62,622 nt of DNA from SAR202 cluster bacterium (GTDB taxonomy: Bacteria; Chloroflexota; Dehalococcoidia; Lucifugimonadales; UBA826). This document shows positions 52,480-62,471 of this stretch, in pieces. A program made the translations under genes and the position numbers. Position 1 is the stretch's first letter. Each line of letters starts with the position of its first letter. Under the pieces are notes generated by a model, which was not told the DNA's origin, did no database searches, and saw nothing but the letters and a program-made list of their open reading frames with translations. The stretch covers positions 1 to 62,622 of the forward strand of contig JAKUTY010000007.1 of assembly GCA_022447825.1 (NCBI GenBank), written 5' to 3'.

Positions 52480-52839
52480 CTATTTTTTAAAACGAAAAAC
52501 TTTTAATACTGATTTTATAGAAATAGGATTATCAATTCTATTTGTTTTTACTCTAGGAACAGAAACTAAAATAAAAATCATAGTAGCAAAAAATAAAGTA
52601 AAAACACTAAACAAATATAATCGAGTTATAAGAGTAAATAACACAGAAATAATAATGCCTATAATTAGCCTCACAAATGTAAATGGACCCAACCTACGAG
52701 TAGTCGCATCTAAAAACCAAAAGCTCATATCTTCCACAAAGCTTTTTTGTGATAATTTATTATTAGGAGATAATTGCGAAGAAACTTCTTCATTTTTCCC
52801 TAAAATTTCTTCAATTTCTTCTTCAAATTTCTCAGGCAT
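52480..52839 (-). CDS. Hypothetical small membrane protein upstream of ccdA
   Basis: This is a 119-residue protein. The first 40 residues are acidic and Ser-rich (KFEEEIEEILGKNEEVSSQ). Two close membrane helices follow near 57-93 (FVRLIIGIIISVLFTLITRL and TLFFATMIFILVS), then a basic C-terminal tail. No family is recognised. ATG 52839 has AGGT upstream and its stop is three bases before the ccdA ATG, so the two are co-transcribed. A role in the ccdA unit is possible. Confidence 0.62.
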   Translation of the reverse strand: MPEKFEEEIEEILGKNEEVSSQLSPNNKLSQKSFVEDMSFWFLDATTRRLGPFTFVRLIIGIIISVLFTLITRLYLFSVFTLFFATMIFILVSVPRVKTNRIDNPISIKSVLKVFRFKK

Positions 52840-52986
52840 AAAATAACCTACATGAATTTAAAAACCTACACTTTGATCGTAAAGTAAAAAAACAATTAGT
52901 GTCAAGAAATTAAAAAAAATGATAATAAATCATTTGTTAATGATATAATCATTAGTGCTCTAAATTTATAATCGCTAGGTGAGACA

Positions 52987-54303
52987 TTGAAAATTTCACA
53001 AGATGAAATTCAAGAAAGACAAACAATTTTACACGTTGAACTCGATGATAATGACATTGACCCATTCATAAATCGAGCATATCAACGAGTAGTCCAAAAA
53101 GCTAACATTCCTGGTTTCAGGAAGGGAAAAGCCCCAAGATCTGTAATAGAACAATTTTACGGAAAAGATTACTTGCTTAATGAAATTATCGATTCAATGC
53201 TACCTGAAATGACATTCAAAGCTATTCAGGAAAATGAATTGGACGCTGTAGGATTGCCAAGTATTGATCTACAAGGAATTAATCCAATTAAGTTCGATGC
53301 AACTATTCCATTAAGACCAGAAATTCAATTAAATTCATATAAAGATATCCGAGTAGAAAAAGAAGAAGTTGAAGTTTCTGAAGAATCTATAGATGAAAGA
53401 TTAGAACAATTGAGATTGAGTATAGCTACATGGGAACCTTTTGAATCTGAAATTGAAGAAGGCAATATGATTACAGCTGAAATCAAATGCACACTATCAG
53501 AAGAAATCCTTATAGAAGAATCTGACGCTGTATATTTAATTAATGAGGAAATCGGCAGACCTTTCCCTGGATTTTCCACCAAATTAATAGGATTAAAAAT
53601 AGATACACAAAGTTCTTTCGATTTAGACATAAATGATGATTTTAACGATCCTAAATTAGCTGGGCAAACAATTTCCTGTGAAGTATTGATCAAGGATGTT
53701 AAACATAGAGTTCTTCCAGAACTAAATGATGAATTTGCTAAAGGTATTGGTGAAGGGTATGAAAACCTAGATGAATTAAAACAAGAAATTCAAACAGGAA
53801 TACAAACAGAATCAGAACAACAAAGTAATTTTGATTTCAGAGAAAAGATAATTGAATCTGTAATCAATGAAGCTAATATTTCAATCCCACCTTTGTTAAT
53901 TCAAAACGAATCTGAAAATATTATCCAACAACACACTCAAATGATTACTCAGGCAAATATGGCATTACAAGATTATCTTCAATCAATAGGTAAAACTGAA
54001 GAAGAATTACAAAATGAAGCTCAAGAAGAAGCAGAAGGTCGTATAAAAAGATCGTTTTTAATATCAAAAATTGCTGAAGAAGAAAACATAGAAATTTCTG
54101 ATGAAGATATTGAACTCAAAATGCAAGAAATTTTTGCGAACTCAGATGGTGAAATTCCAAATTCAACTCAAAGTGATGAAATGAGAAACTATCTTTTTAG
54201 AACACTATTAACAGATAAAACAATTGAGAGATTAGAAGAAATTGCATCAGGAAAAGAATCTGATTTGACTGATGAAAAGACGGATGAAACAGAAGGAGAA
54301 TAA
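52987..54303 (+). CDS. tig: Trigger factor, ribosome-bound chaperone
   Basis: This 438-residue protein has the N-terminal ribosome-binding signature [17 protein letters not shown] near 40, a FKBP-type isomerase domain ([13 protein letters not shown] near 195) and a long Gln/Glu-rich helical C-terminus. It meets nascent chains at the ribosome exit tunnel. The start is TTG 52987. The acidic C-terminal extension ([13 protein letters not shown]) is unusually hydrophilic. clpP begins two bases after the stop and clpX follows, the common tig-clpP-clpX operon order. Confidence 0.95.
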   Translation: MKISQDEIQERQTILHVELDDNDIDPFINRAYQRVVQKANIPGFRKGKAPRSVIEQFYGKDYLLNEIIDSMLPEMTFKAIQENELDAVGLPSIDLQGINPIKFDATIPLRPEIQLNSYKDIRVEKEEVEVSEESIDERLEQLRLSIATWEPFESEIEEGNMITAEIKCTLSEEILIEESDAVYLINEEIGRPFPGFSTKLIGLKIDTQSSFDLDINDDFNDPKLAGQTISCEVLIKDVKHRVLPELNDEFAKGIGEGYENLDELKQEIQTGIQTESEQQSNFDFREKIIESVINEANISIPPLLIQNESENIIQQHTQMITQANMALQDYLQSIGKTEEELQNEAQEEAEGRIKRSFLISKIAEEENIEISDEDIELKMQEIFANSDGEIPNSTQSDEMRNYLFRTLLTDKTIERLEEIASGKESDLTDEKTDETEGE

Positions 54304-54304
54304 T

Positions 54305-54919
54305 TTGATAGACAATAATTTTGAAAACATCATCCCTTACGTAGTTGAAAGAGATCCAAGAGGTGAAAGAACATATGACATTTACTCACTTTTATTAAAA
54401 GAAAGAATTATCTTCTTAGGTACAGGAATAAATGATCAAGTTGCTAACGCTATAATTGCTCAATTATTATTTTTGGATAGAGAAGACCCTGAGAGGGATA
54501 TTAATTTGTATATCAACTCCCCCGGAGGAGTTATTACTGCTGGGTTAGCTATTTACGACACAATGCAATTAATTCGACCCAATGTTTCTACTATATGTGT
54601 AGGAATGGCTGCAAGCATGGGAACAGTTTTACTTTGCGGAGGTGCAGCAGGAAAACGATTTGCATTACCTAACTCAACCATTCACATGCATCAAGCTCTA
54701 GGAGGAGCTCAAGGACAGGCATCAGACATAGAAATTGCTGCTCGAGAAATCATTAGAATGCAAGACAAAATCAGAACAATCATGTCTGAACACACACAAC
54801 AACCATATGAAAAGATAGCGAGAGACTCAGATAGAGATTTCTACATGAGTGCAGATCAAGCTCAAGAATATGGATTAATAGACGTTGTGATGTCTTCTCA
54901 CAATGCCGACTCAAAATAG
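54305..54919 (+). CDS. clpP: ATP-dependent Clp protease proteolytic subunit
   Basis: The start TTG 54305 lies two bases after the tig stop, with GGAGA six bases upstream from within the tig end, giving 204 residues. A longer frame from 54272 lies inside tig and is rejected. The Ser of [11 protein letters not shown] near 102, His of HMHQALGG near 127 and the following Asp form the catalytic triad. ClpP degrades proteins unfolded by ClpX, whose gene follows nine bases later. Confidence 0.96.
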   Translation: MIDNNFENIIPYVVERDPRGERTYDIYSLLLKERIIFLGTGINDQVANAIIAQLLFLDREDPERDINLYINSPGGVITAGLAIYDTMQLIRPNVSTICVGMAASMGTVLLCGGAAGKRFALPNSTIHMHQALGGAQGQASDIEIAAREIIRMQDKIRTIMSEHTQQPYEKIARDSDRDFYMSADQAQEYGLIDVVMSSHNADSK

Positions 54920-54928
54920 GATTTATAG

Positions 54929-56224
54929 ATGTCAAATCAAAATGCAGATTATTTTTGCTCTTTTTGTAACAAGCCACAGGCTCAAGTAAAAAGATTAATA
55001 GCGGGCCCTGACCAGGTATTTATATGTGATGAATGTGTCACCTTATGTGAACAGATAATTTCAGAGGAAAATCCCGAAAAACCAAACACCATATTAAATC
55101 CTCTAGATCGAGGGATTACCCCAAAATACATTTTTGAACGACTAGAAGAATACGTAATAGGACAACCGGCAGCAAAAAAAACCTTGAGTGTTGCTGTCTA
55201 TAATCACTATAAAAGAGTATGGTCAAACAATCAAAATAATGGGGACATTGAACTACAAAAAGCTAATATTTTAATGTTTGGGCCATCCGGATCAGGAAAG
55301 ACACATTTAGCTCAAACACTTGCAAAAATACTAGATGTTCCTTTTGCAATAGCTGATGCTACTTCGTTAACAGAAGCTGGCTATGTAGGCGAAGATGTAG
55401 AAAACATTTTACTTAGATTAATTCAGTCTGCTGACAATGACATTAAACGTGCAGAACATGGAATTATTTACATTGATGAAATTGATAAAATTGCTAGAAA
55501 AAATCCTAACCCGTCTATTACTAGAGATGTTTCAGGCGAAGGGGTTCAGCAAGGGTTATTAAAAATCATAGAGGGATGTATAGCCAATGTTCCCCCACAA
55601 GGTGGACGAAAACATCCTCATCAAGAATTTATGCAAATTAAAACTGACGATATCCTATTTATGGTAGGTGGTGCATTTGAAGGAATGACTGAAATCATTG
55701 AAAGAAGAGTGAGACAAGATAATTTCACCTTAGGATTCAAAACACCAGAACTTCAAACAAATTCCTCAGATAATAAAAATGACATCAGACATCACATTAA
55801 TGCTGACGATCTAGTCGAATATGGTTTCATTCCAGAATTTGTTGGAAGGCTGCCAGTACCAGTTACACTAGATGAATTACTGAAAGATGATTTAATAAAA
55901 GTCCTAACCGAACCTAAAAATGCTTTTATCAAACAATATCAAGCACTTTTTGAAATGGATGAAGTATCCTTAGAGTTTACCTCTGCTGCATTAGAAGCTG
56001 CTGCAGAAAAAGCAATCGAACAAAATACAGGCGCAAGAGGACTAAGATCAATTCTTGAAAAAACATTACTAGATACAATGTATGAACTTCCTAGCTTAAA
56101 AGGTAAATTTTCATGTGTAGTTGACGCAAATTCAATCCTAGGCACAGCACCTATTAAAATTGTTGAGTCGAATAACGGTGAACTTGTAGATCTTCAAAAT
56201 ATACAAATTAAATCAGCTTCTTAA
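54929..56224 (+). CDS. clpX: ATP-dependent Clp protease ATP-binding subunit ClpX
   Basis: This 431-residue protein has an N-terminal zinc domain with CSFCNKPQ and CDECVTLC (four Cys), a Walker [16 protein letters not shown] near 119, pore-loop [11 protein letters not shown] near 152, the Walker [12 protein letters not shown] near 185, the LGF-type ClpP-binding loop (FTLGFKTPE) near 270 and C-terminal AAA sensor [15 protein letters not shown]. It unfolds tagged substrates and feeds them to ClpP. It ends in a four-base convergent overlap with aspS. Confidence 0.97.
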   Translation: MSNQNADYFCSFCNKPQAQVKRLIAGPDQVFICDECVTLCEQIISEENPEKPNTILNPLDRGITPKYIFERLEEYVIGQPAAKKTLSVAVYNHYKRVWSNNQNNGDIELQKANILMFGPSGSGKTHLAQTLAKILDVPFAIADATSLTEAGYVGEDVENILLRLIQSADNDIKRAEHGIIYIDEIDKIARKNPNPSITRDVSGEGVQQGLLKIIEGCIANVPPQGGRKHPHQEFMQIKTDDILFMVGGAFEGMTEIIERRVRQDNFTLGFKTPELQTNSSDNKNDIRHHINADDLVEYGFIPEFVGRLPVPVTLDELLKDDLIKVLTEPKNAFIKQYQALFEMDEVSLEFTSAALEAAAEKAIEQNTGARGLRSILEKTLLDTMYELPSLKGKFSCVVDANSILGTAPIKIVESNNGELVDLQNIQIKSAS

Positions 56225-58017
56225 TCCTCATTAATTAAAGCAATATTTAATTCTCTCAGTTGATCATCTTCAATTGCCGAAGGGGCACCGAACAATGGGT
56301 CCATTTGACTTTGAGTCTTTGGAAAAGCAATTACATCTCTAATTGAATCTTTCCCTAAAAGCACCATGACTAATCTATCTATTCCTGGGGCAATTCCTCC
56401 ATGAGGAGGAGCTCCATATTCTAATGCATCAAGTAATTGTGAAAATCTTTCAGAAACATCTTCTATAGAGTATCCCAACACTTCAAATATTTTCTCTTGA
56501 AGATCTCTGTGATGTACCCGAATGGACCCGCTTGCCATTTCCAAACCATTACAAATCAAATCATAAGATTGAGCGATCACTTTACCTGGATCTGAATCCA
56601 GAAATTCCGTATATCCATCTTTCGGTAAACAAAACGCATGATGAGACGCTTTCCATTTTTTTTCTTCTTTATCCCAATCAAAAAGTGGAAAATCTGTGAC
56701 AAATGCTAAGGCCAGATCATTAGGAGCAATTAAATTCATTTTCTCACCCATTAAATGTCTTAATGCAGCTAATGAGGCATTAGTTGAGTCGACATCCCCA
56801 GCAATAATAAAAACTAGGTCTCCAGGGCTAGAGTCAGTAATATTTAAAGTTGATTCAATATGGTCTTTATCCAAAAATCTTAAAATATTCGATTTTATTT
56901 GGTCCATTTCAAAATCTGAAATCGATTTAGCATTTGGATCAATACCTATAGAAATTAATCCACTTGCACCTCTTGATTTCACAAATTCAGTCAAATCGTC
57001 AATTTCCTTTCTTGTAAATTCAAAAGCTTGGGGAACACTAAATCCTTTGATAATGCCATCAGATGAAATTACATTTTGAAAAACTTTAAAATCTAAAGTT
57101 TTAAAAGTGTCTGACAAGTCATGCATTTTCATACCAAATCGCAAGTCTGGCCTATCTATTCCATATGAATCCATAGCTTCTTTATGAGTGATTCGGGGAA
57201 ATGGAGAAGGAATATTCTTTTCGGGTAAAATTTCAGTAATCATCTGAGTAAATAATTTCTCAGTTAACCTCAACACATCTTCTTGAGAAACAAAACTCAT
57301 TTCTAAGTCAAGTTGAGTAAATTCAGGTTGCCTGTCAGATCGTGAATCTTCATCTCTAAAACATCTAGCAATTTGAAAATATTTTTCTATCCCACCAACC
57401 ATTAATAACTGTTTTAATTGTTGAGGTGATTGAGGGAGTGCATAAAACGTTCCTGGATACAATCGACTAGGGACAACATGATCCCTTGCTCCTTCTGGAG
57501 TACTTTTAATTAAAATAGGAGTTTCGATTTCTATAAAGTCCTCTGAATCCAAAAAATCTCGAATATATTTAACTACTTTATGGCGAATGATTAATGCATT
57601 TTTCATTCCTTCCCTACGTAGATCAACATATCTAAATTTCAAACGTAAATTTTCGTCTACATCACTTTCTTCATTTACATAAAATGGTGGTGTAAAAGAT
57701 TCATTAAGTACTGTAATTTCATCAGCAAAAATTTCAATTTCACCAGTAGACAATTCTGGATTAATTGCCTGATCATCACGTGACAATACCTTTCCTTTTA
57801 CTTGAATTACCCATTCATTCCTTAATGATTCAGCTATTTCATTATCACTATGAGATATTTCAGGAGTAAAAACAATTTGAACGATGCCAGACCTATCTCT
57901 TAAATCAATAAAAATTAAATTTCCATGATCCCTTCTACGATGCACCCATCCAGCAACTGAAATTATTTGGGACACATTAGTAGATCTAATTTCGCCACAA
58001 TTTATTGTCTTTAACAA
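56221..58017 (-). CDS. aspS: Aspartyl-tRNA synthetase (bacterial type)
   Basis: This 598-residue class II synthetase has an N-terminal OB fold ([24 protein letters not shown]), motif 1 near [19 protein letters not shown], motif 2 near the [31 protein letters not shown] stretch (around 200-230), a bacterial GAD insertion around 290-420, and motif 3 [15 protein letters not shown] near 555. GatCA are also present, so the cell may make Asn-tRNA indirectly and AspRS may be non-discriminating, but this cannot be read from sequence by eye. The start is TTG 58017 with GGAGAG upstream. Confidence 0.96.
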   Translation of the reverse strand: MLKTINCGEIRSTNVSQIISVAGWVHRRRDHGNLIFIDLRDRSGIVQIVFTPEISHSDNEIAESLRNEWVIQVKGKVLSRDDQAINPELSTGEIEIFADEITVLNESFTPPFYVNEESDVDENLRLKFRYVDLRREGMKNALIIRHKVVKYIRDFLDSEDFIEIETPILIKSTPEGARDHVVPSRLYPGTFYALPQSPQQLKQLLMVGGIEKYFQIARCFRDEDSRSDRQPEFTQLDLEMSFVSQEDVLRLTEKLFTQMITEILPEKNIPSPFPRITHKEAMDSYGIDRPDLRFGMKMHDLSDTFKTLDFKVFQNVISSDGIIKGFSVPQAFEFTRKEIDDLTEFVKSRGASGLISIGIDPNAKSISDFEMDQIKSNILRFLDKDHIESTLNITDSSPGDLVFIIAGDVDSTNASLAALRHLMGEKMNLIAPNDLALAFVTDFPLFDWDKEEKKWKASHHAFCLPKDGYTEFLDSDPGKVIAQSYDLICNGLEMASGSIRVHHRDLQEKIFEVLGYSIEDVSERFSQLLDALEYGAPPHGGIAPGIDRLVMVLLGKDSIRDVIAFPKTQSQMDPLFGAPSAIEDDQLRELNIALINED

Positions 58018-58060
58018 ATCAATCTCTCCATATCATCATTTTCAGTAAATTATTATAGTG

Positions 58061-58717
58061 CTAAAGTTTCTGTTCTAACCATTTTTCTTTATTAAAAATA
58101 TCACGATCCCAAATAATTCTGTTAATAAAAGTATAGGGAAATCTTGAAAAAACAGATAAAGGTGAATTAGATAGAATCCTCTTTAATATCACAAAAAAAA
58201 GAATAGTTACCACTATATAAAATATATTTAATTCTCTCTCAAAAACTATCATTAAAACCGGCAAAGTCATAATAGCAATTAAAGTCCAAAATGCACTGTC
58301 TTTATAAATCAGAAGTCTGCCAACTACAACTAATAACAAAAAAAGAATTAATACCTCTAAATATAAACCTAAGCCACAAAACACTCCAATTGATGTTAAT
58401 ACCCCTCTCCCTCCTTTCATAACAAGGAATAGGGACCAGTTATGGCCAATAATTAATGCAATTAGAGAAAAATTAAAATGTACCTCAGGCAAATCCATTG
58501 CTTGGAGAAGTAATGTAAAAAAATATCCCTTAATTAAAAGATCAATTATTCCTACACTAATTCCCCACAATGGCCCAACATTAGAAATAACGTTAGCAGC
58601 TCCAGGATTTTTCGATCCCATTTTCATAATTTCAGTTTTATTAAACCATTTTGAAAAAATGTACCCTACAGGTATAGAAGCAAACAAGTAAGCTAATATA
58701 ACTACTACAAATATCAT
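58061..58717 (-). CDS. plsY: Acyl-phosphate:glycerol-3-phosphate acyltransferase
   Basis: This 218-residue integral membrane protein has the PlsY motifs: YLFASIPVGYIFSKWFNK at the start, MGSKNPGAANVISNVG near 36 and GHNWSLFLVMKGGRGVLTSIGVF near 94. It transfers an acyl group from acyl-phosphate to glycerol-3-phosphate, the first step of phospholipid synthesis in most bacteria. The C-terminus is slightly longer than usual. No Shine-Dalgarno is visible. It lies 43 bases upstream of aspS on the same strand. Confidence 0.94.
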   Translation of the reverse strand: MIFVVVILAYLFASIPVGYIFSKWFNKTEIMKMGSKNPGAANVISNVGPLWGISVGIIDLLIKGYFFTLLLQAMDLPEVHFNFSLIALIIGHNWSLFLVMKGGRGVLTSIGVFCGLGLYLEVLILFLLLVVVGRLLIYKDSAFWTLIAIMTLPVLMIVFERELNIFYIVVTILFFVILKRILSNSPLSVFSRFPYTFINRIIWDRDIFNKEKWLEQKL

Positions 58718-58741
58718 AATAATTAATTCGATATAGTTATA

Positions 58742-60268
58742 TTATCTGGCGTATTCTACAGATCGTTTTTCTCTAATAACCACTACTTTGATTTGACCAG
58801 GATATGCAAGTTTATCTTCAATGTTTTTCACTATATCTCTAGCTAATCCGGCTGATTTAACATCATCCATAGACTCTGGCTCAACCATAATTCTTACTTC
58901 TCTACCTGCTTGAATAGCAAAACATTGCTCCACACCTTCAAAGCTACCTGCAACTTCTTCTAATTCACCCATTCGTTTCGCATAATTTTCTACAGTATCT
59001 CTTCTAGAACCTGGTCTAGCTGCACTTAAAGCGTCAGCTGCTGCAACCACAAAAGATTCAGTACTGCTCATTTCATCATCATGATGCTCAGCAATACAAG
59101 TAATCACACGATGAGAAATTTTGTACTTCTTTGCAAAATCAGCACCAATTTCAGCATGAGGTCCTTCTATTTCATGAGTCATGGCTTTTCCAACATCATG
59201 CAATAAACCACCTAACTTTGCTGTTTTTACATTTGCACCAATTTCAGCGGCAAGCATTCCTGCTAAATGTGATGTTTCTAGCGAATGCATCAAAACATTA
59301 CTTCCGTAACTATATCTGTACTTTAATCTTCCTAATAATTTAATTAGTTCAGGATGTAATCCTCTTACATCAGCCTCTAAAACAGCAGATTCACCACTTT
59401 TCCAAATGATTTCATCTATTTCTTCAGTAGCCTTGTTTACCATTTCCTCTATTCTGGCAGGATGAATTCGACCATCAGCAACCAATTTAGTGAGAGCTAA
59501 TTTTGCAATCTCTCTTCTTACAGGATCAAAACAGGAAATTGTAATAGCTTGAGGAGTGTCATCAATGATTAAATCAACACCGGTAGCTTTTTCAATAGAC
59601 CGAATGTTTCGTCCTTCTCTCCCTATCAATCTACCTTTCATATCATCACTGGGAATCTCAACAGTACTAACGGTAGATTCAGATACAACATCTGATGCTA
59701 ACCTTTGCATTGCCTGACCCAAAACCATACGAGCCTTATCATTGGCTTCACTTTTTGCAGTATCTTCAAAGTCTTTATATCTTACTGCGAGATCATGTTT
59801 GATATCGTCCTCTGCTCTACTCATAATGAGGTCTTTTGCCTCATCCATGGATAGTTCAGCTACAGTTTCTAATTGTTGGTTTTGCTTTTCAGCTAAGTTG
59901 TCTAAGTCCGCTTTAAGAGAATCAATCTCAGATTCACGTTCATTAACTCTTTTTTCACGTTTCTCCAAGTTAGCAGATCTTTTTTCTGAATTCTCATCTC
60001 TTCTAGCTATTCTTCTCTCGTTACGTCTAACTTCTGATCTTCTTTCCTTAAGCTCATTCTCAGTTTCTCTTCTATTTTGAAGAGATTCTTCTTTTGCTTC
60101 AAGAATTAAAGCTCTTTGTTTTTCCTTAGCTTCATCTAAAATCTTTTCAGCTTGTGTCTGAGCTACAGTATTATTACGAAGAGTAACCAGACGTTTTATT
60201 AATAAACCTAAACTTAAACCAACAATTAAACTGATCAGGACGGCTATCGCTAAAAATAAAATATCCAC
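58742..60268 (-). CDS. rny: Ribonuclease Y
   Basis: The start is GTG 60268, because GGAGG lies six bases before it; the longer frame from TTG 60304 adds residues that would precede the membrane anchor. The protein has 508 residues: an N-terminal membrane helix (about 4-25), a long charged coiled coil (about 35-180), a KH domain with GRLIGREGRNIRSIEKATGVD near 210, and an HD domain with LLHDVGKAMTHE near 355 and EHHDDEM near 398. RNase Y starts mRNA decay at the membrane in bacteria lacking RNase E. It is the last in the ffh-rny direction and is followed by plsY 24 bases later. Confidence 0.96.
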   Translation of the reverse strand: MDILFLAIAVLISLIVGLSLGLLIKRLVTLRNNTVAQTQAEKILDEAKEKQRALILEAKEESLQNRRETENELKERRSEVRRNERRIARRDENSEKRSANLEKREKRVNERESEIDSLKADLDNLAEKQNQQLETVAELSMDEAKDLIMSRAEDDIKHDLAVRYKDFEDTAKSEANDKARMVLGQAMQRLASDVVSESTVSTVEIPSDDMKGRLIGREGRNIRSIEKATGVDLIIDDTPQAITISCFDPVRREIAKLALTKLVADGRIHPARIEEMVNKATEEIDEIIWKSGESAVLEADVRGLHPELIKLLGRLKYRYSYGSNVLMHSLETSHLAGMLAAEIGANVKTAKLGGLLHDVGKAMTHEIEGPHAEIGADFAKKYKISHRVITCIAEHHDDEMSSTESFVVAAADALSAARPGSRRDTVENYAKRMGELEEVAGSFEGVEQCFAIQAGREVRIMVEPESMDDVKSAGLARDIVKNIEDKLAYPGQIKVVVIREKRSVEYAR

Positions 60269-60353
60269 GCGATTCCTCCAATATTCAGTTGTTAATAATT
60301 TCAAAAATATGAAAAAATTTTCCTTATTATATCATAGGGGGCATTTTTTCTAG

Positions 60354-61709
60354 TTAAAAGCCTATCTTGTTTCCTTTTTGAGACATCATTCTCATCATTT
60401 TTTTCTGTCCTCCAGGAGATGCCATAGCTTTCATCATTTTTTTTACTTGTTTAAATTGATTCAATAGTTGATTTACATCTTGAGCACTTGTTCCACTACC
60501 CAATGCAATTCTTTTACGTCTACTTCCTCCAATTAATTCTGGTTTTTGTCTTTCTATTGGAGTCATAGAAAGAATAATGGCTTCAGCTTTAGTCAAATGT
60601 GAACCATCTAATTGATCAGAATTCATTTTGCCTTTCATTTGTGAAAAACCAGGAATCATATCTAACATCTGTCCTAATGGTCCCATATTCTGAACTGCTT
60701 GCATTTGTGATAAAAAATCTTGTAAATCAAATGTTTCATTTCTGATTTTTTTTTCTAATTCTGCTGTTTGTGTTTCATCAAATTGAGACCTAGCTTTCTC
60801 AACAAGAGTGACAACATCACCCATTCCTAAAATTCGATCAGCTAACCTCTCTGGATAAAAAATCTCCAATGCATCAGAACCTTCACCCATCCCAATATAT
60901 TTCACTGGAATTCCTGTTACAGAAGTGATGGATAACGCAGCACCTCCTCTAGCATCGCCATCCATTTTTGTAAGAACCAATCCAGTAATACCAATATATT
61001 CGTTAAATTCTGTAGCTACATTTACTGCCTCTTGTCCAGTCATAGCATCAACTACTAATAAAACTTCAACAGGATTAATCCGTTGATAAATTTCTTTGAT
61101 TTCAGTCATTAGAGTCTGATCAATTTGAAAACTACCTGCAGTATCTACAATGGTGTAACTAGCATTTATATTTTTGCTATCATTCACTCCTTTTTCCGCC
61201 ACTTCAGGAGCAGAAATTGATGTTCCATATTCAAACATTGGTACATCAATTTGCGTGGATAAAGTCTTCAATTGATCAATTGCTGCAGGACGATGAATGT
61301 CAGCACCTACCAAAGTAGTTAAATGACCAGATTTTTTCAAATACGCAGCTAATTTAGAGGATGTTGTAGTTTTTCCTGACCCATTCAAACCTACCATCAT
61401 TACAACTGATGGCTTATTGTCAGAAATCAATAATTTAGAAGATGTTACACCTAGTGTTTGTATTAATTCTTCATGTGCAGTTTTGACAACATGTTGACCC
61501 GCTGAAATAGTAGATAATATTTCATCACCTATGACTTTTTCTTTAATAGAAGAAACAAAAGATCTAGCAACTTTAAAATTCACATCTGCTTCCAATAAAG
61601 CTAATCTTATTTCTCTTAACGCATCATCAACATCTTTTTCAGTTAACTTACCTTTATTTCGAAGTTTTTCAAAAGTAGCATTTAATTTTTCTGTAAGTGA
61701 TTCAAACAT
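60354..61709 (-). CDS. ffh: Signal recognition particle protein
   Basis: This 451-residue SRP54-type GTPase has an N domain, G1 GLNGSGKTTTSSKLA near 104, DIHRPAAIDQL near 138, DTAGSFQID near 189, TKMDGDARGGAALS near 246 and GMGE near 275. A methionine-rich M domain follows from about 300, with a C-terminus rich in Met, Lys and Gly that binds SRP RNA and signal peptides. It targets membrane and secreted proteins. The start ATG 61709 lacks a Shine-Dalgarno. No SRP RNA gene is seen in the window. Confidence 0.97.
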   Translation of the reverse strand: MFESLTEKLNATFEKLRNKGKLTEKDVDDALREIRLALLEADVNFKVARSFVSSIKEKVIGDEILSTISAGQHVVKTAHEELIQTLGVTSSKLLISDNKPSVVMMVGLNGSGKTTTSSKLAAYLKKSGHLTTLVGADIHRPAAIDQLKTLSTQIDVPMFEYGTSISAPEVAEKGVNDSKNINASYTIVDTAGSFQIDQTLMTEIKEIYQRINPVEVLLVVDAMTGQEAVNVATEFNEYIGITGLVLTKMDGDARGGAALSITSVTGIPVKYIGMGEGSDALEIFYPERLADRILGMGDVVTLVEKARSQFDETQTAELEKKIRNETFDLQDFLSQMQAVQNMGPLGQMLDMIPGFSQMKGKMNSDQLDGSHLTKAEAIILSMTPIERQKPELIGGSRRKRIALGSGTSAQDVNQLLNQFKQVKKMMKAMASPGGQKKMMRMMSQKGNKIGF

Positions 61710-61825
61710 AATTAAATAGAATACTATTAATCTTTATTAGCTTCTACACTAAATACGCAATAATTAGCTTGTAGATTCATAGAAGTGATTGGTATACTCG
61801 AATTACTTAAAAAAATGGATTTAAT

Positions 61826-62467
61826 ATGGAAATTAACTGGCTCGGACACTCTTCTATTTCAATCAATAGCAGAGACATCATTCTAATTACTGACCCGTTC
61901 GATAACTCAGATGGTGAATTTTTTGATTCCCCAAAAGCAGATATAGTCACTGTAAGCAATGATGACCCCAAACATTCCAATGTTTCGGGAGTAAAAGGAA
62001 CCCCTAAAATTATTTCAGGTCCCGGCGAGTACGAAATTAAGCATTTTTACTTAACAGGGATAGGTAGTGGGGTGCAATCTCAAGATAATTCGCAAAATGA
62101 GCCTGTCAACACAATTTACAGTATCAAAGTAGAGGGATTAATTATTTGCCATATAGGAAATTTAAAACAAAAATTAACTCCAGCGCAATTTGACCAAATA
62201 GGCAAACCTCACGTTTTATTATTGCCTATGCCTGATCAAATCCCATTTAACAATTCCAATTTGCAAGAATTAATTACTTCTCTTCAACCTAGAATTATTA
62301 TTCCTATTACCACTAATGATTACATAAGCTCTGAAGAATCTGGAACCACAAAAGAAGCCTTTATATCAGAACTGGGCGGTAGTGAAATTCAACCTCAGAA
62401 TAGGCTAAACGTAACAGATACTAATTTGCCACCTGAAAGAAAAGTAATCTTGCTAAACAAAAGCTAG
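61826..62467 (+). CDS. MBL-fold metallo-hydrolase (UPF0173-like)
   Basis: This 213-residue protein begins INWLGHSSISINSRDIILITDPFD, with the first His where UPF0173/YtkL-like MBL proteins have it. It lacks the full HxHxDH motif: the corresponding segment is SNDDPKHSNVSG near 50-61, keeping one Asp and one His. These proteins bind one or two metals and hydrolyse unknown substrates (some cut RNA or cyclic nucleotides). No strong Shine-Dalgarno is seen. It converges with a partial gene at the window end. Confidence 0.8.
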   Translation: MEINWLGHSSISINSRDIILITDPFDNSDGEFFDSPKADIVTVSNDDPKHSNVSGVKGTPKIISGPGEYEIKHFYLTGIGSGVQSQDNSQNEPVNTIYSIKVEGLIICHIGNLKQKLTPAQFDQIGKPHVLLLPMPDQIPFNNSNLQELITSLQPRIIIPITTNDYISSEESGTTKEAFISELGGSEIQPQNRLNVTDTNLPPERKVILLNKS

Positions 62468-62471
62468 ATAA

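Noticed and set aside
60269-60304. Extension of RNase Y to TTG 60304
   Set aside because: GGAGG lies six bases before GTG 60268, and RNase Y normally starts right at its membrane helix.
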